NCBI GenBank assembly: GCA_963803265.1
Contig: CAWDLZ010000005.1
Span: forward strand, 134,179 to 198,178
Source: CAIKMD01 sp963803265
Lineage (GTDB): Bacteria; Pseudomonadota; Alphaproteobacteria; ATCC43930; CGMCC-115725
Direction: 5' to 3'
Length of the DNA stretch: 64,000 bases
The position numbers and the translations under genes are program-made. Within the stretch, counting starts at the first letter, position 1, and each line of letters starts with the position of its first letter. Shown one piece after another: positions 1 through 9,046 of the stretch. Below the pieces are notes generated by a model, which was given only the letters and a program-made list of their open reading frames with translations, had not been told where the DNA came from and did not search any database.

Positions 1-420
1 CTGTGCTATCGCGCCGCCGAGCCGCCCGCTCTGGCCGCGCGCCAGCACGCGATGTGGCAGCCCCTCCTCGATTGGGCAGAGCAGCGCTTTTCCGCGCGGC
101 TCGCGATCACCCACGGGATCGTGCCCATCGCCCAGGCGCCGGCGGCGCTCGCCGCGTTCCGCCGCACGGTCGCCGGCCACGACGCAATGACGCTGGCGGC
201 GCTGCATCTGTTGACCGCTTCCTGCGGCTCGCTGGTGCTGGGGCTGGCCGTGCTGGAGGGACGGCTCGTGCCCGATGACGCTTTCGCCGCGGCCGAGCTC
301 GACGCCAGCTTCCAGATCGAGCGCTGGGGCGAGGACCCCGAGGCGACGAAGCGCCGCGCCGAGCTCAGGCAAGACATCGCCCTGGCCGCCCGTTTTGCCG
401 GGTTGCTGCGCGCCGAATAA
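1..420 (+). CDS. ATP12-family F1-ATPase assembly chaperone, 3' part
   Basis: The gene runs in from outside the window; the frame is open from base 1 and ends with TAA at 418-420, giving the last 139 residues. ATP12 proteins bind the F1 alpha subunit before assembly of the ATP synthase catalytic head. Visible family features are the region LAALHLLTASCGSLVLGLAV and the conserved end around FQIERWGEDPEA, in which Trp-Gly-Glu-Asp is typical. An internal ATG at 52 is not the start, because homology continues upstream of it. It lies 41 bases before pccB on the same strand. No frame break is seen in this part. Confidence 0.85.
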   Translation: MCYRAAEPPALAARQHAMWQPLLDWAEQRFSARLAITHGIVPIAQAPAALAAFRRTVAGHDAMTLAALHLLTASCGSLVLGLAVLEGRLVPDDAFAAAELDASFQIERWGEDPEATKRRAELRQDIALAARFAGLLRAE

Positions 421-461
421 GATATGATCCGCGGATAAGGCCGTCCGCGTGGGGGAGCTTC

Positions 462-1996
462 ATGCAGGAGATGCTGCGCCGGTTGGAGGAAAAGCGCCAA
501 GCTGCGCGCCTCGGCGGCGGCGAGCAGCGCATCGCGGCCCAGCACGCCAAGGGCAAGTTGACGGCGCGCGAGCGATTGGAATTGCTGTTCGATCCCGATT
601 CCTTCGAGGAATGGGACATGTTCGTCGAGCATCGCTCGAGCGATTTCGGCATGGCGGAGCAGAAAATCCCGGGCGATGGCGTCGTGACCGGCTACGGAAG
701 GGTGAACGGCCGCACGATCTTCGCCTTCAGCCAGGATTTCACGGTCTTCGGCGGCTCGCTTTCCGAGGCTCATGCCGAGAAGATTTGCAAGATCATGGAT
801 CAGGCGATGAAGGTCGGCGCGCCCATCATCGGGCTCAACGATTCCGGCGGCGCGCGGATTCAAGAAGGCGTCGCGTCTCTTGCCGGCTATGCCGAGGTGT
901 TCCAGCGCAACGTCCTGGCGTCGGGCGTGGTGCCTCAGATTTCGCTGGTGATGGGACCCTGCGCCGGCGGCGCCGTCTATTCGCCGGCGATGACCGATTT
1001 CATCTTCATGGTGAAGGACAGCTCATACATGTTCGTCACCGGCCCCGAGGTGGTGAAGACCGTGACGCAGGAAGCCGTCACGCAAGAGGAACTCGGCGGC
1101 GCGTTGACGCACACCACGCGCTCGGGGGTTGCCGACCTCGCTTTCGAGAACGACGTCGAAGCGTTGTTGCAGCTCCGGCGCTTCGTCGATTTCCTGCCGG
1201 AATCCAACCGCGCCAAGCCGCCGCGGCGCCCGACCGGCGATCCCGCGAGCAGGCCTGAGCCGTCGCTCGACACGCTGGTGCCGGCCAGCGCGCAAAAGCC
1301 CTATGACATGCTGGAGCTGATCGTGAAAATCGCCGACGAGGGCGATTTCTTCGAGCTGCATGCCGAGCTGGGCCAAGAACATCCTGATCGGATTCGCGCG
1401 GCATCGAGGGCCACCCCGTCGGCATCGTCGCCAATCAGCCGATGGTGCTGGCGGGCTGCCTCGACATCGACAGCGCGCGCAAGGCCGCGCGCTTCGTGCG
1501 CTTCTGCGATTGCTTCAACATCCCGATAGTCACTTTCGTCGACGTGCCCGGCTTCCTGCCCGGAGCGGCGCAGGAATATGGCGGCATCATCAAGCATGGC
1601 GCGAAGCTGCTCTATGCCTTCGCCGAGGCGACCGTGCCCAAGGTGACGGTCATCACGCGCAAGGCCTATGGCGGCGCTTACGACGTGATGAGCTCGAAGC
1701 ATCTGCGCGGCGACGTGAACTACGCCTGGCCCTCGGCCGAGATCGCGGTGATGGGCCCGAAAGGCGCGGTCGAGATCATCTTTCGCGGCGACGCCGGCGA
1801 CGCGGCCAAGATCGAGGCGCGCACCGAGCAATACCGCGAGAAATTCGCCAATCCGTTCGTCGCCGGATCGCGCGGCTATATCGACGACGTGATCCTGCCG
1901 CGCGACACCCGGGCGCGTTTGTGCCGCTCGCTTGCCATGCTGCGCGGCAAGGAGCTCGCCAATCCATGGAAGAAGCACGACAACATTCCGCTTTAA
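462..1996 (+). CDS. pccB: Propionyl/acyl-CoA carboxylase beta (carboxyltransferase) subunit, two frame breaks
   Basis: This is the carboxyltransferase subunit that moves CO2 from carboxybiotin to propionyl-CoA to make methylmalonyl-CoA. The start ATGCAGGAGATG opens a typical PccB N-terminus (MLRRLEEKRQAARLGGG). The acyl-CoA binding glycine stretch MGPCAGGAVYSPA and the C-terminal carboxybiotin site (VPGFLPG, then KAYGGAYDVM) are both present. Two +1 insertions break the frame, one in the GGG at about 1370-1372 and one at about 1401. Removing them restores AELAKNILIGFARIEGHPVG and a protein of about 510 residues, the normal length. Its partner pccA follows after the inserted GIY-YIG cassette. 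I regard the breaks as sequence errors. Confidence 0.85.
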
Positions 1997-2005
1997 TCCG
2001 AAGAA

Positions 2006-2050
2006 CCTCATCCTGAGGGGGCCCTTAAGGGGCCATCTCGAAGGATGAGA
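2006..2050 (+). repeat. Palindromic intergenic repeat, left copy of an inverted pair
   Basis: The element begins CCTCATCCTGAG (2006-2017), has a GGCC-bounded central hairpin (GGCCCTTAAGGGGCC region) and ends CTCGAAGGATGAG (2037-2049). Repeats with this pair of ends are widespread between genes in alphaproteobacteria. Here it starts ten bases after the pccB stop. It pairs with an inverted copy at 2341-2385: the outer 12 bases and the inner 13 bases of the two copies are perfect reverse complements. Together they bracket the GIY-YIG gene. Confidence 0.85.
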
Positions 2051-2067
2051 CAAGCCCTGGCTCTGAT

Positions 2068-2390
2068 ATGGCCTTCGTTTACATGCTGAAATGTGCAGAT
2101 GGATCGTATTATGTCGGCTCCACGCGGGCGACGCCGGAGACGCGCGTAAACGAACACGATGCCGGACGATACGGCGGCTACACGGAATCCCGCCGGCCCG
2201 TTACCTTGGTATGGGCGCAGGAGTTTCACATCATCGCCGATGCAATCGCCATGGAGCGCAAAGTCAAGGGCTGGAGCCGGGGAAAAAGGAAGCTTTGATC
2301 GCCGGCGATTTTGCCAAGATAAGCGACCTTGCAAAACGTCGCTCATCCTTCGAGACGGCCGCTGCGCGGCCTTCTCAGGATGAGGATTGA
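2068..2390 (+). CDS. GIY-YIG endonuclease-domain protein (YhbQ/UPF0213-like), one frame break
   Basis: A small single-domain GIY-YIG nuclease. The core begins at residue 4: VYMLKCADGSYYVGSTR, where VYM and YVG stand for the GIY and YIG motifs. The catalytic glutamate lies in AMERKVKGW. As written the frame stops at 2298, but a base is missing in the G4A5 run at about 2279-2287. Adding one A continues as KKEALIAGDFAKISDLAKR, the usual family tail, to the TGA at 2388-2390, for about 107 residues. The final residues (SSFETAAARPSQDED) are encoded by the right palindromic repeat. The gene has a repeat on each side and lies between pccB and pccA. Its substrate and role are unknown; a nuclease role at the repeats is inference. 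Confidence 0.8.
2341..2385 (-). repeat. Palindromic intergenic repeat, right copy of an inverted pair
   Basis: The element reads CTCATCCTTCGAG (2342-2354), then a GGCC...GGCC hairpin with a GCTGCGC centre, then CTCAGGATGAGG (2374-2385). It is the reverse orientation of the copy at 2006-2050. It overlaps the 3' end of the GIY-YIG reading frame and ends 11 bases before the pccA start codon. Confidence 0.85.
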
Positions 2391-2396
2391 GAAACC

Positions 2397-4364
2397 ATGT
2401 TCAAGAAAATCCTCATCGCCAATCGCGGCGAGATCGCCGTCCGGATCATTCGCACGGCGAAACGCATGGGGCATGAAGACGGTCGCCGTTTATAGCGACA
2501 TCGATGCCGACGCCCTCCATGTCCGCGAGGCCGACGAGGCGGTGCGGATCGGCGCCGCCCCGGCCGTCGAGAGCTATCTCCGCAGCGAGCGCATCCTCGA
2601 GGCCTGCCAGGCGACCGGCGCCGAGGCGGTGCATCCGGGCTACGGGTTTCTCGCGGAGAATCCGGCCTTGCCCGCGGCGCTCGAGGCCGCGGGGATCGTC
2701 TTCGTCGGCCCTCCGGCCGCGGTAATCGCCGCCATGGGCGACAAGCTCGCCGCCAAGAAGCTCGCCGAGGCCGCTGGCGTCGCGACCGTGCCGGGCACGA
2801 ACGACGCCGTTCCCGATGCCGAAACGGCGGCAAGGCTCGCGCGCGACGTGGGCTATCCGGTGATGATCAAGGCCGCCGCGGGCGGCGGCGGCAAGGGCAT
2901 GCGAATAGCAAGCGATGACGGGCAGGCGCGCGAGGGCTTTCGCCGCGCCGCGAGCGAGGCGCGCGCCGCCTTCGGCGACGACCGCGTCTTCATCGAGAAA
3001 TACATCGCCGAGCCGCGCCATATCGAGATCCAGGTTCTGGCCGACGCGCATGGCCATGTCATCCATCTGGGCGAGCGCGAATGCTCGATCCAGCGCCGCC
3101 ACCAGAAGGTGATCGAGGAAGCGCCGAGCCCTTTTCTCGACGCCAAGACGCGCGGGCTGATGGGTGCCCAGGCCGTCGCGCTCGCCAAGGCGGCGGGTTA
3201 TCGCTCGGCCGGCACGGTCGAATTCATCGTCGACCGCAAGCGCAAATTCTATTTCCTCGAGATGAACACGCGGCTTCAGGTCGAGCATCCGGTGACCGAG
3301 GAGGTTACCGGCCTCGACCTCGTCGAGCTCGATGATCCAGATCGCCGCCGGCGAGCGGATTCCGCTCGCCCAGAAGGACATCACCTTCAGCGGCGCCGCG
3401 ATCGAGGCGCGCGTCTACGCCGAGGACCCGGCGCGCAACTTCTTGCCCTCGACGGGCCGGATCACGCGCTACCTCCCGCCCGTCGGCGACGGCATCCGCG
3501 TCGATAGCGGCGTCTATCGAGGGCTCCGAGATTTCCCCGTTCTACGACCCGATGATCGCAAAGCTCATTGCCCACGCCGAAACCCGCGAAGCGGCGACGG
3601 CAAGCCTCGCCGATGCGCTCGACCGCTTCGTCATTATCGGACCGTCGCAGAATATCGGATTTCTTGCCGCCGTGATCGCCCGCGAGCGCTTCCGTTCGGG
3701 CGAGCTTTCGACCGACTTCATCGCCGCGGAATTTCCCGGCGGCTTCACCGGCGCCGTGCTGCCCGCCATTGAGGCCGCGCAAGCCATCGCGGTGGCCGCT
3801 TCGGCGCAGCTCGTCCTGGCCGAAAGGGACGCGGGCATCGCGGCGGCGCCGGTGCCCGAGCGCTGGGTGATCGCCGAGCGCGACGCGCGCTATCCGGCGA
3901 GGATCACGCGCCGCAACGAAACCATCACCGTCGCCGGCTATACCGCCCGCCAGGAGGTGACGACATCCTGGCAACCCGGCGAAGCGCTCTTCCGCGGCAC
4001 CTTGGACGGCACGCCCGTTGCGTTCCAGATCGCGCGGGACGGCATCGGTTGGCGCCTTACCCGCGGCGGCGCCGTGCTCTCGATCAAGGTTCTGCCTCCG
4101 CCGGCCGCGGCCGCGCTTGCGCTCATGCCGGAGAAGCCCAAGGCCTTGTCGTCGCGGCACCTGCTCTCGCCGATGCCGGGCCTCTTGGTTTCGCTCAGCG
4201 TGGTCGCCGGCCAGGAGGTCAAGGCGGGCGAGGAGCTTGCCGTGGTCGAGGCCATGAAGATGGAAAACGTGCTGCGCGCCGAGCGCGACGGCACCGTGAC
4301 GAAGCTGTGCGCCCAGCCCGGCGACAGCCTCGCCGTCGATCAAGTGATCCTCGAATTCCAATGA
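2397..4364 (+). CDS. pccA: Propionyl/acyl-CoA carboxylase alpha (biotin carboxylase + biotin carrier) subunit, three frame breaks
   Basis: This subunit carboxylates biotin with ATP and bicarbonate and carries the biotin. The start ATG at 2397 gives MFKKILIANRGEIAVRIIR, the classic biotin carboxylase N-terminus. Next come the ATP-grasp glycine loop (KAAAGGGGKGMRI), the active-site region MNTRLQVEHPVTEEVTG and, at the C-terminus, the biotinyl domain with the biotin lysine in VEAMKMENVL. Three +1 insertions break the frame at about 2468-2471, 3330 and 3518. Correcting them gives about 654 residues, normal for PccA. It overlaps acyP by four bases. The breaks are most simply sequence errors. Confidence 0.87.
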
Positions 4365-4639
4365 CGAGCGCGTTTCGCCTCACGATCACCGGCCAAGTGC
4401 AAGGCGTCGGCTTTCGCGCCTTCGTGACCGGCCAAGCCCGCCACAAGGGCCTGCGCGGCTGGGTGCGGAACCGCCGCGACGGCAGCGTCGAGGCGCTCGT
4501 GATCGGCGAGCCGGACGCGGTCGCTGCGGTGATCGCGGATTGCGAGCGCGGCCCCCGGCACGCGCGCGTCGATCGCGTCGAGCGGCAGGCGGCCGAGTGC
4601 GACGGGCCGCCCGATTTCACCGCGCGGCCGACGGTTTGA
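4361..4639 (+). CDS. acyP: Acylphosphatase
   Basis: A 92-residue acylphosphatase, which hydrolyses carboxyl-phosphate bonds such as acetyl phosphate. The signature GQVQGVGFRAFV contains the phosphate-binding loop and catalytic Arg, and WVRNRRDGSVEA contains the catalytic Asn. The ATG overlaps the pccA stop (ATGA), so translational coupling is likely. The C-terminal FTARPTV is slightly unlike the common F.I.. ending, but the length fits the family. No frame break. Confidence 0.92.
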   Translation: MTSAFRLTITGQVQGVGFRAFVTGQARHKGLRGWVRNRRDGSVEALVIGEPDAVAAVIADCERGPRHARVDRVERQAAECDGPPDFTARPTV

Positions 4640-4644
4640 CCGCG

Positions 4645-5916
4645 ATGGGCTCGAGCCCGCTTCGTCTTCTCGTCGGCCGCCGCCTGTCGGGGCTGTTCGT
4701 CGCGCAATTCTGCGGCGCGTTGAACGATAATCTTCTGAAGAACGCCTTGGTGATCCAAGTCGCCTATCGCAACGCCGGCAGCTCGACCGAGATCGAGATC
4801 GTCGTCACGATCGCGACCGCGCTCTTCATCCTGCCCTATTTCCTATTCTCGGCGACCGCCGGCCAACTCGCCGACAAATACGAGAAGTCCCGGCTCGTCC
4901 GCGTGTTGAAACTGTGGGAAATCGCGGTGATGGTCCTGGCGGCGATCGGATTTGCCCGTGGCGGCCTGGGCTTCGGCTACAGCGTCCTGTTCCTACTGGG
5001 CGTGCAGGCCGCGTTCTTCGGGCCGGTCAAATACGGCATTCTGCCCGAGCTTCTCGCTCCCGAGGATTTGCTGAACGGCAACGCGGTGATCGAGGCCGGA
5101 ACCTTCGTCGCGATCCTCGCGGGCACGATCGCCGGCGGGCTGCTGATTCTCTTGGACCACGGCCCGGCCATCGTCGCCGCGAGCCTGCTGCTGTCATCGC
5201 TCATCGGCTGGATCGCAAGCTTGTTCATCCCGCGCCTTAAAAGCGCCGCGCCCGCGCTTGCGATCAACCCGAATATCGCGGCCGAAACCTGGCAGAACCT
5301 GCGCTATGCCGGACAGGAGCGCATCCTGTTCTGGACGATCCTGGGCAATTCATGGTTCTGGTTCGTCGCCGTCGCGGTGGTCTCGCAATTCCCGAACTAC
5401 GCCAAAGACGTGCTCGGCGCCGACAATCACGTCGTGACCTTCTTCCTCACGCTGAACTCGCTCGGCATCGGCGCCGGCGCGATGCTCGCGGGCCGGCTCT
5501 TGCACGGCGAGGCGACCGCGCGGCTGGTGCCGCTCGCCGCGATCGGCATGGCGCTCTTCGCGTTCGATCTGTGGTTTGCCGGCGGAGCGCCCCCCGCGAG
5601 CGGCGGCTTCGCCGGCCTCGCGCAGTTCTTGTCCGCGCCCCGCGGCTGGCGGGTATCCGTGGATCTCTTCGCCATCGCTCTCGCCGCCGGCGTGTTCGTC
5701 GTGCCGCTCTATACGATGATGCAAGAGCGGAGCGAGGTCCGGCATCGGGCGCGCATCGTCGGAGCGAACAATATCTGGAATGCGCTGTTCATGGTCGCGG
5801 CCGGGCTCGGCAGCGGCCTCATGCTGAAGCTCGGCGCCGGGGTGCTCGACATTTTTCTCGCCATCGCCGCGAGCAATGCCGTCGTCGCCGCGGCAAGCTG
5901 GCGCCTCCGGCGCTAA
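4645..5916 (+). CDS. MFS transporter, LplT-like (lysophospholipid transporter family)
   Basis: A 423-residue hydrophobic protein with about 12 predicted membrane segments. FVAQFCGALNDNLLKNALV near residue 20 is the hallmark of the LplT/Aas-linked MFS branch, and the loop ATAGQLADKYEKSRLVR matches the MFS motif between TM2 and TM3. In many proteobacteria this module is fused to, or followed by, acyltransferase and acyl-ACP ligase domains (lysophospholipid recycling). Here it ends after the MFS part, and the next gene (rplQ) is convergent. Lysophospholipid flipping is therefore inferred from family membership only. It starts five bases after acyP and probably belongs to the same transcript. Confidence 0.75.
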   Translation: MGSSPLRLLVGRRLSGLFVAQFCGALNDNLLKNALVIQVAYRNAGSSTEIEIVVTIATALFILPYFLFSATAGQLADKYEKSRLVRVLKLWEIAVMVLAAIGFARGGLGFGYSVLFLLGVQAAFFGPVKYGILPELLAPEDLLNGNAVIEAGTFVAILAGTIAGGLLILLDHGPAIVAASLLLSSLIGWIASLFIPRLKSAAPALAINPNIAAETWQNLRYAGQERILFWTILGNSWFWFVAVAVVSQFPNYAKDVLGADNHVVTFFLTLNSLGIGAGAMLAGRLLHGEATARLVPLAAIGMALFAFDLWFAGGAPPASGGFAGLAQFLSAPRGWRVSVDLFAIALAAGVFVVPLYTMMQERSEVRHRARIVGANNIWNALFMVAAGLGSGLMLKLGAGVLDIFLAIAASNAVVAAASWRLRR

Positions 5917-5930
5917 GACGCGATGCGCCG

Positions 5931-6359
5931 CTACGCCGGGGTCGCCTCGGCTTCGTCCTCGGCGGCTTGAACCGGGCCGGAATCCTGGCCCTTGGCCTCG
6001 AGGTCGCGGTCGACAAGCTCGATGACCGCCATCGCCGCGGCGTCGCCATGGCGAAATCCCGCCTTGTAGATGCGGCTATAGCCGCCCGGGCGCTTGGCAT
6101 AGCGCTCGGCCAGCGTCGTCATCACCTTGTTGGCGATCGTCTCGTCCTGCAGCGTCGCGATGAGGCGGCGGCGAGCCGGCAAGCCGCCATGCTTGCCGAG
6201 GGTGATCAGTCGCTCGACGATCGGCCGCAAATCCTTGGCCTTGGGCAAGGTGGTCGAGATCTGCTCATGCTTCAACAGCGCATGGCAGAGATTGTCGAAC
6301 ATCGCCTTGCGATGGGCCGATTTGCGGCTGAAGCTGCGGCCTCGGATACCGTGACGCAT
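5931..6359 (-). CDS. rplQ: Ribosomal protein bL17
   Basis: Large-subunit protein at the end of the alpha operon. The start MRHGIRGRSFSRKSAHRKAM is canonical. At 142 residues it carries an acidic, Ala-rich tail that is common in alphaproteobacteria. It follows rpoA after nine bases and ends 14 bases from the convergent MFS gene. No clear hairpin-plus-T terminator is visible in that gap. Frame intact. Confidence 0.97.
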   Translation of the reverse strand: MRHGIRGRSFSRKSAHRKAMFDNLCHALLKHEQISTTLPKAKDLRPIVERLITLGKHGGLPARRRLIATLQDETIANKVMTTLAERYAKRPGGYSRIYKAGFRHGDAAAMAVIELVDRDLEAKGQDSGPVQAAEDEAEATPA

Positions 6360-6368
6360 GATGGCGGC

Positions 6369-7391
6369 TCAATACGGCTCTTCGAGGCGCTTTACCAGCT
6401 CCTCGATGTTTTCGGGCGGCCAGTTCGGGATTTCCATGCCGAGATAGAGGCCCATCTGCGCCAGCACCTCCTTGATCTCGTTCAAGGATTTGCGGCCGAA
6501 ATTCGGCGTCCGCAGCATCTCGGACTCGGTCTTCTGCACCAGATCGCCGATGTAGACGATGTTGTCGTTCTTGAGGCAGTTGGCCGAGCGCACCGAGAGC
6601 TCGAGCTCGTCGACTTTCCGCAGCAAATTCTTGTTGAAGGGCAGTTCCGAGGGGCGCTCTTCCGCAGAAGCCGCGCGCGGCTCCTCGAAATTGATGAAGA
6701 GCTGGAGTTGGTCTTGCAGGATGCGCGCGGCGAGCGCGACCGCATCCTCGGGCGTCACCGCGCCGTTGGTTTCGATGGTCATCGACAGCTTATCGTAGTC
6801 GGTGCGCTGCCCAACGCGGGTGTTCTCGACCTTGTAGCTGACCTTGCGCACCGGGCTGAACAGCGCATCGACCGGGACGAGGCCGATGGGCGCGTCCTCT
6901 GGCCGGTTGTCGGTGGCCGGGCGATAGCCCTTGCCGGATTCGACCGTGAGCTCCATCGCCACCTTGGCGGCCTTGTCGAGGGTGCAGATGAGGTGGTCGG
7001 GGTTCATGATCTCGATGTCGTGGCCGAGCTCGATCATGCCGGCGCGCACCTCGGCCGGACCGTTGACGCGCAGCCGCATGCGCTTCGGCCCTTCGCCGTG
7101 CATCCTGAGGCCGATGCCCTTGATGTTGAGCACGATGTCGGTGATGTCCTCGAGCACGCCCGGGAGCGACGAGAATTCGTGCAACACGCCCTCGATCTGA
7201 ATCGAGGTGATCGCGGCGCCCTGGAGCGAGGACAGCAAAATCCGCCGCAGCGCGTTGCCGAGCGTCAGGCCGAAGCCGCGCTCGAGCGGCTCGGCGACGA
7301 TGGTCGCGTAGCGCTTTGGGTCGGTGCCCGGCTGGACGACGAGTTGGTTGGGCTTTTTCAGTTCTTGCCAATTTTTCTGGATTTGCGTCAC
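6369..7391 (-). CDS. rpoA: RNA polymerase alpha subunit
   Basis: A full 340-residue alpha subunit. The N-terminal assembly domain contains the motif GFGLTLGNALRRILLSS. The linker is at about 230-250. The C-terminal domain (RSANCLKNDNIVYIGDLVQ to GRKSLNEIKEVL) contacts UP elements and activators. The first codon is GTG (GTGACGCAAATC). It lies between rpsK and rplQ as in the usual alpha operon. No frame break. Confidence 0.97.
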   Translation of the reverse strand: MTQIQKNWQELKKPNQLVVQPGTDPKRYATIVAEPLERGFGLTLGNALRRILLSSLQGAAITSIQIEGVLHEFSSLPGVLEDITDIVLNIKGIGLRMHGEGPKRMRLRVNGPAEVRAGMIELGHDIEIMNPDHLICTLDKAAKVAMELTVESGKGYRPATDNRPEDAPIGLVPVDALFSPVRKVSYKVENTRVGQRTDYDKLSMTIETNGAVTPEDAVALAARILQDQLQLFINFEEPRAASAEERPSELPFNKNLLRKVDELELSVRSANCLKNDNIVYIGDLVQKTESEMLRTPNFGRKSLNEIKEVLAQMGLYLGMEIPNWPPENIEELVKRLEEPY

Positions 7392-7469
7392 GAGTGGAAC
7401 CTCATGCCTTCAGGTCTGTGGCCGGCGCGGCGCGGGGCCTGCCGCGGTAGGCGGAAATCGATCGACGAA

Positions 7470-7874
7470 CTAAACCCGACGTCGCTTCGGCGGTCGGCAG
7501 CCATTATGCGGAACCGTGGTCACATCGCGGATCGAGCTGACCGAAAATCCGACGGTCTGCAGCGCGCGCAGCGCGGATTCGCGGCCCGAACCCGGACCCT
7601 TCACCTCGATCTCGAGGGTGCGCATGCCATGCTCCATGGCTTTCTTGCCGGCATCCTCGGCCGCGACCTGCGCGGCATAGGGCGTCGATTTGCGCGAGCC
7701 CTTGAACCCCATCGTGCCCGAGGACGACCAGGCGATCGTGTTGCCCTGGGCATCGGTGATGGTGATCGTGGTGTTGTTGAAGGTAGCGTTGACATGCGCC
7801 ACCCCCGCGGTGATGTTCTTGCGCTCGCGGCGGCGGACACGCGCGGCGGCAGCAGGCTTCGTCGTCGTCGCCAT
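7470..7874 (-). CDS. rpsK: Ribosomal protein uS11
   Basis: A 134-residue small-subunit platform protein. HVNATFNNTTITITDAQGN and the end DVTTVPHNGCRPPKRRRV are diagnostic. The N-terminal Ala/Thr/Lys extension is longer than in E. coli, as usual in alphaproteobacteria. A 78-base gap separates it from rpoA downstream. Frame intact. Confidence 0.97.
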   Translation of the reverse strand: MATTTKPAAAARVRRRERKNITAGVAHVNATFNNTTITITDAQGNTIAWSSSGTMGFKGSRKSTPYAAQVAAEDAGKKAMEHGMRTLEIEVKGPGSGRESALRALQTVGFSVSSIRDVTTVPHNGCRPPKRRRV

Positions 7875-7914
7875 AAATCCTTGTCCTCGTCCCTCAGGCT
7901 TGCTGCGTCACGAT

Positions 7915-8295
<381 letters not shown>

Positions 8296-8391
8296 CTGCG
8301 CCTCTCCTCAGGTTCAATTGTCGGTTTCGGCCGGTGACCACGCAGCCGCGACGGGCCGAAGGGGCCTTATATCGGAATCCGGGCATGGAAG

Positions 8392-9046
8392 TCAACCTCC
8401 GGACTGATTTAGAATTGTTTCAATGTTCTGCGTAACCGCGTCGATGTCCGCCATGCCATCGACCGGGCGCAGCAAGCCCTTGGCGCGGTAATAGGGCAGA
8501 ATCGGGGCCGTTTGTGCGCGATAGGCGGCGAGCCGGGTTTTGACCGGTTCGGCGGCGTCGTCGGGCCGCCGCACGAACTCGGTTCCGCCGCAGACATCGC
8601 ACACGCCATCCCGCTTGGGACGGTGATAGCGGTCATGGTAGGACGCGCCGCACGTCTTGCAGCTAAAGCGTCCGGAGATGCGGTCGACGAGCGACGCCCT
8701 CGTCCACCGTCAGCTCGATGACGGCGGCGATGGCGATGCCGTTCTTTTCCAGCATCCGGTCGAGCGCCTCGGCCTGCGGTACGGTGCGAGGGAAGCCGTC
8801 GAGGATGAAGCCCTTGCCGGCGAGCTGAGCGATGCGCTGGGCGATGAGCGCGATCATGATGTCGTCGGACACCAGCGCGCCGCTGTCCATGATCGCTTGA
8901 ACCTCCCTGCCCAACGCACTGCCCGAGGCGCGCTCGGCGCGCAGCATGTCGCCGGTCGATAGCTGGACGAGCCCATAGCGCTCTTCGATGCGCTTGGCCT
9001 GCGTCCCCTTCCCGGCCCCGGGTGGGCCGAGCAGAAGGATATTCAC
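8392..9046 (-). CDS. adk: Adenylate kinase (zinc-LID type), one frame break
   Basis: Makes two ADP from ATP and AMP. The P-loop GPPGAGKGTQAKR is at residues 7-19 and the AMP-site DGFPRT follows. The LID has zinc-type cysteines (FSCKTCG ... CDVCGG), unlike the E. coli enzyme. A +1 insertion at about 8695-8699 breaks the frame just before the LID; removing it restores TVDEG-SLVDRISGRF. The GTG start at 9046-9044 overlaps the secY stop (GTGA), which supports the start and coupling to secY. Confidence 0.93.
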
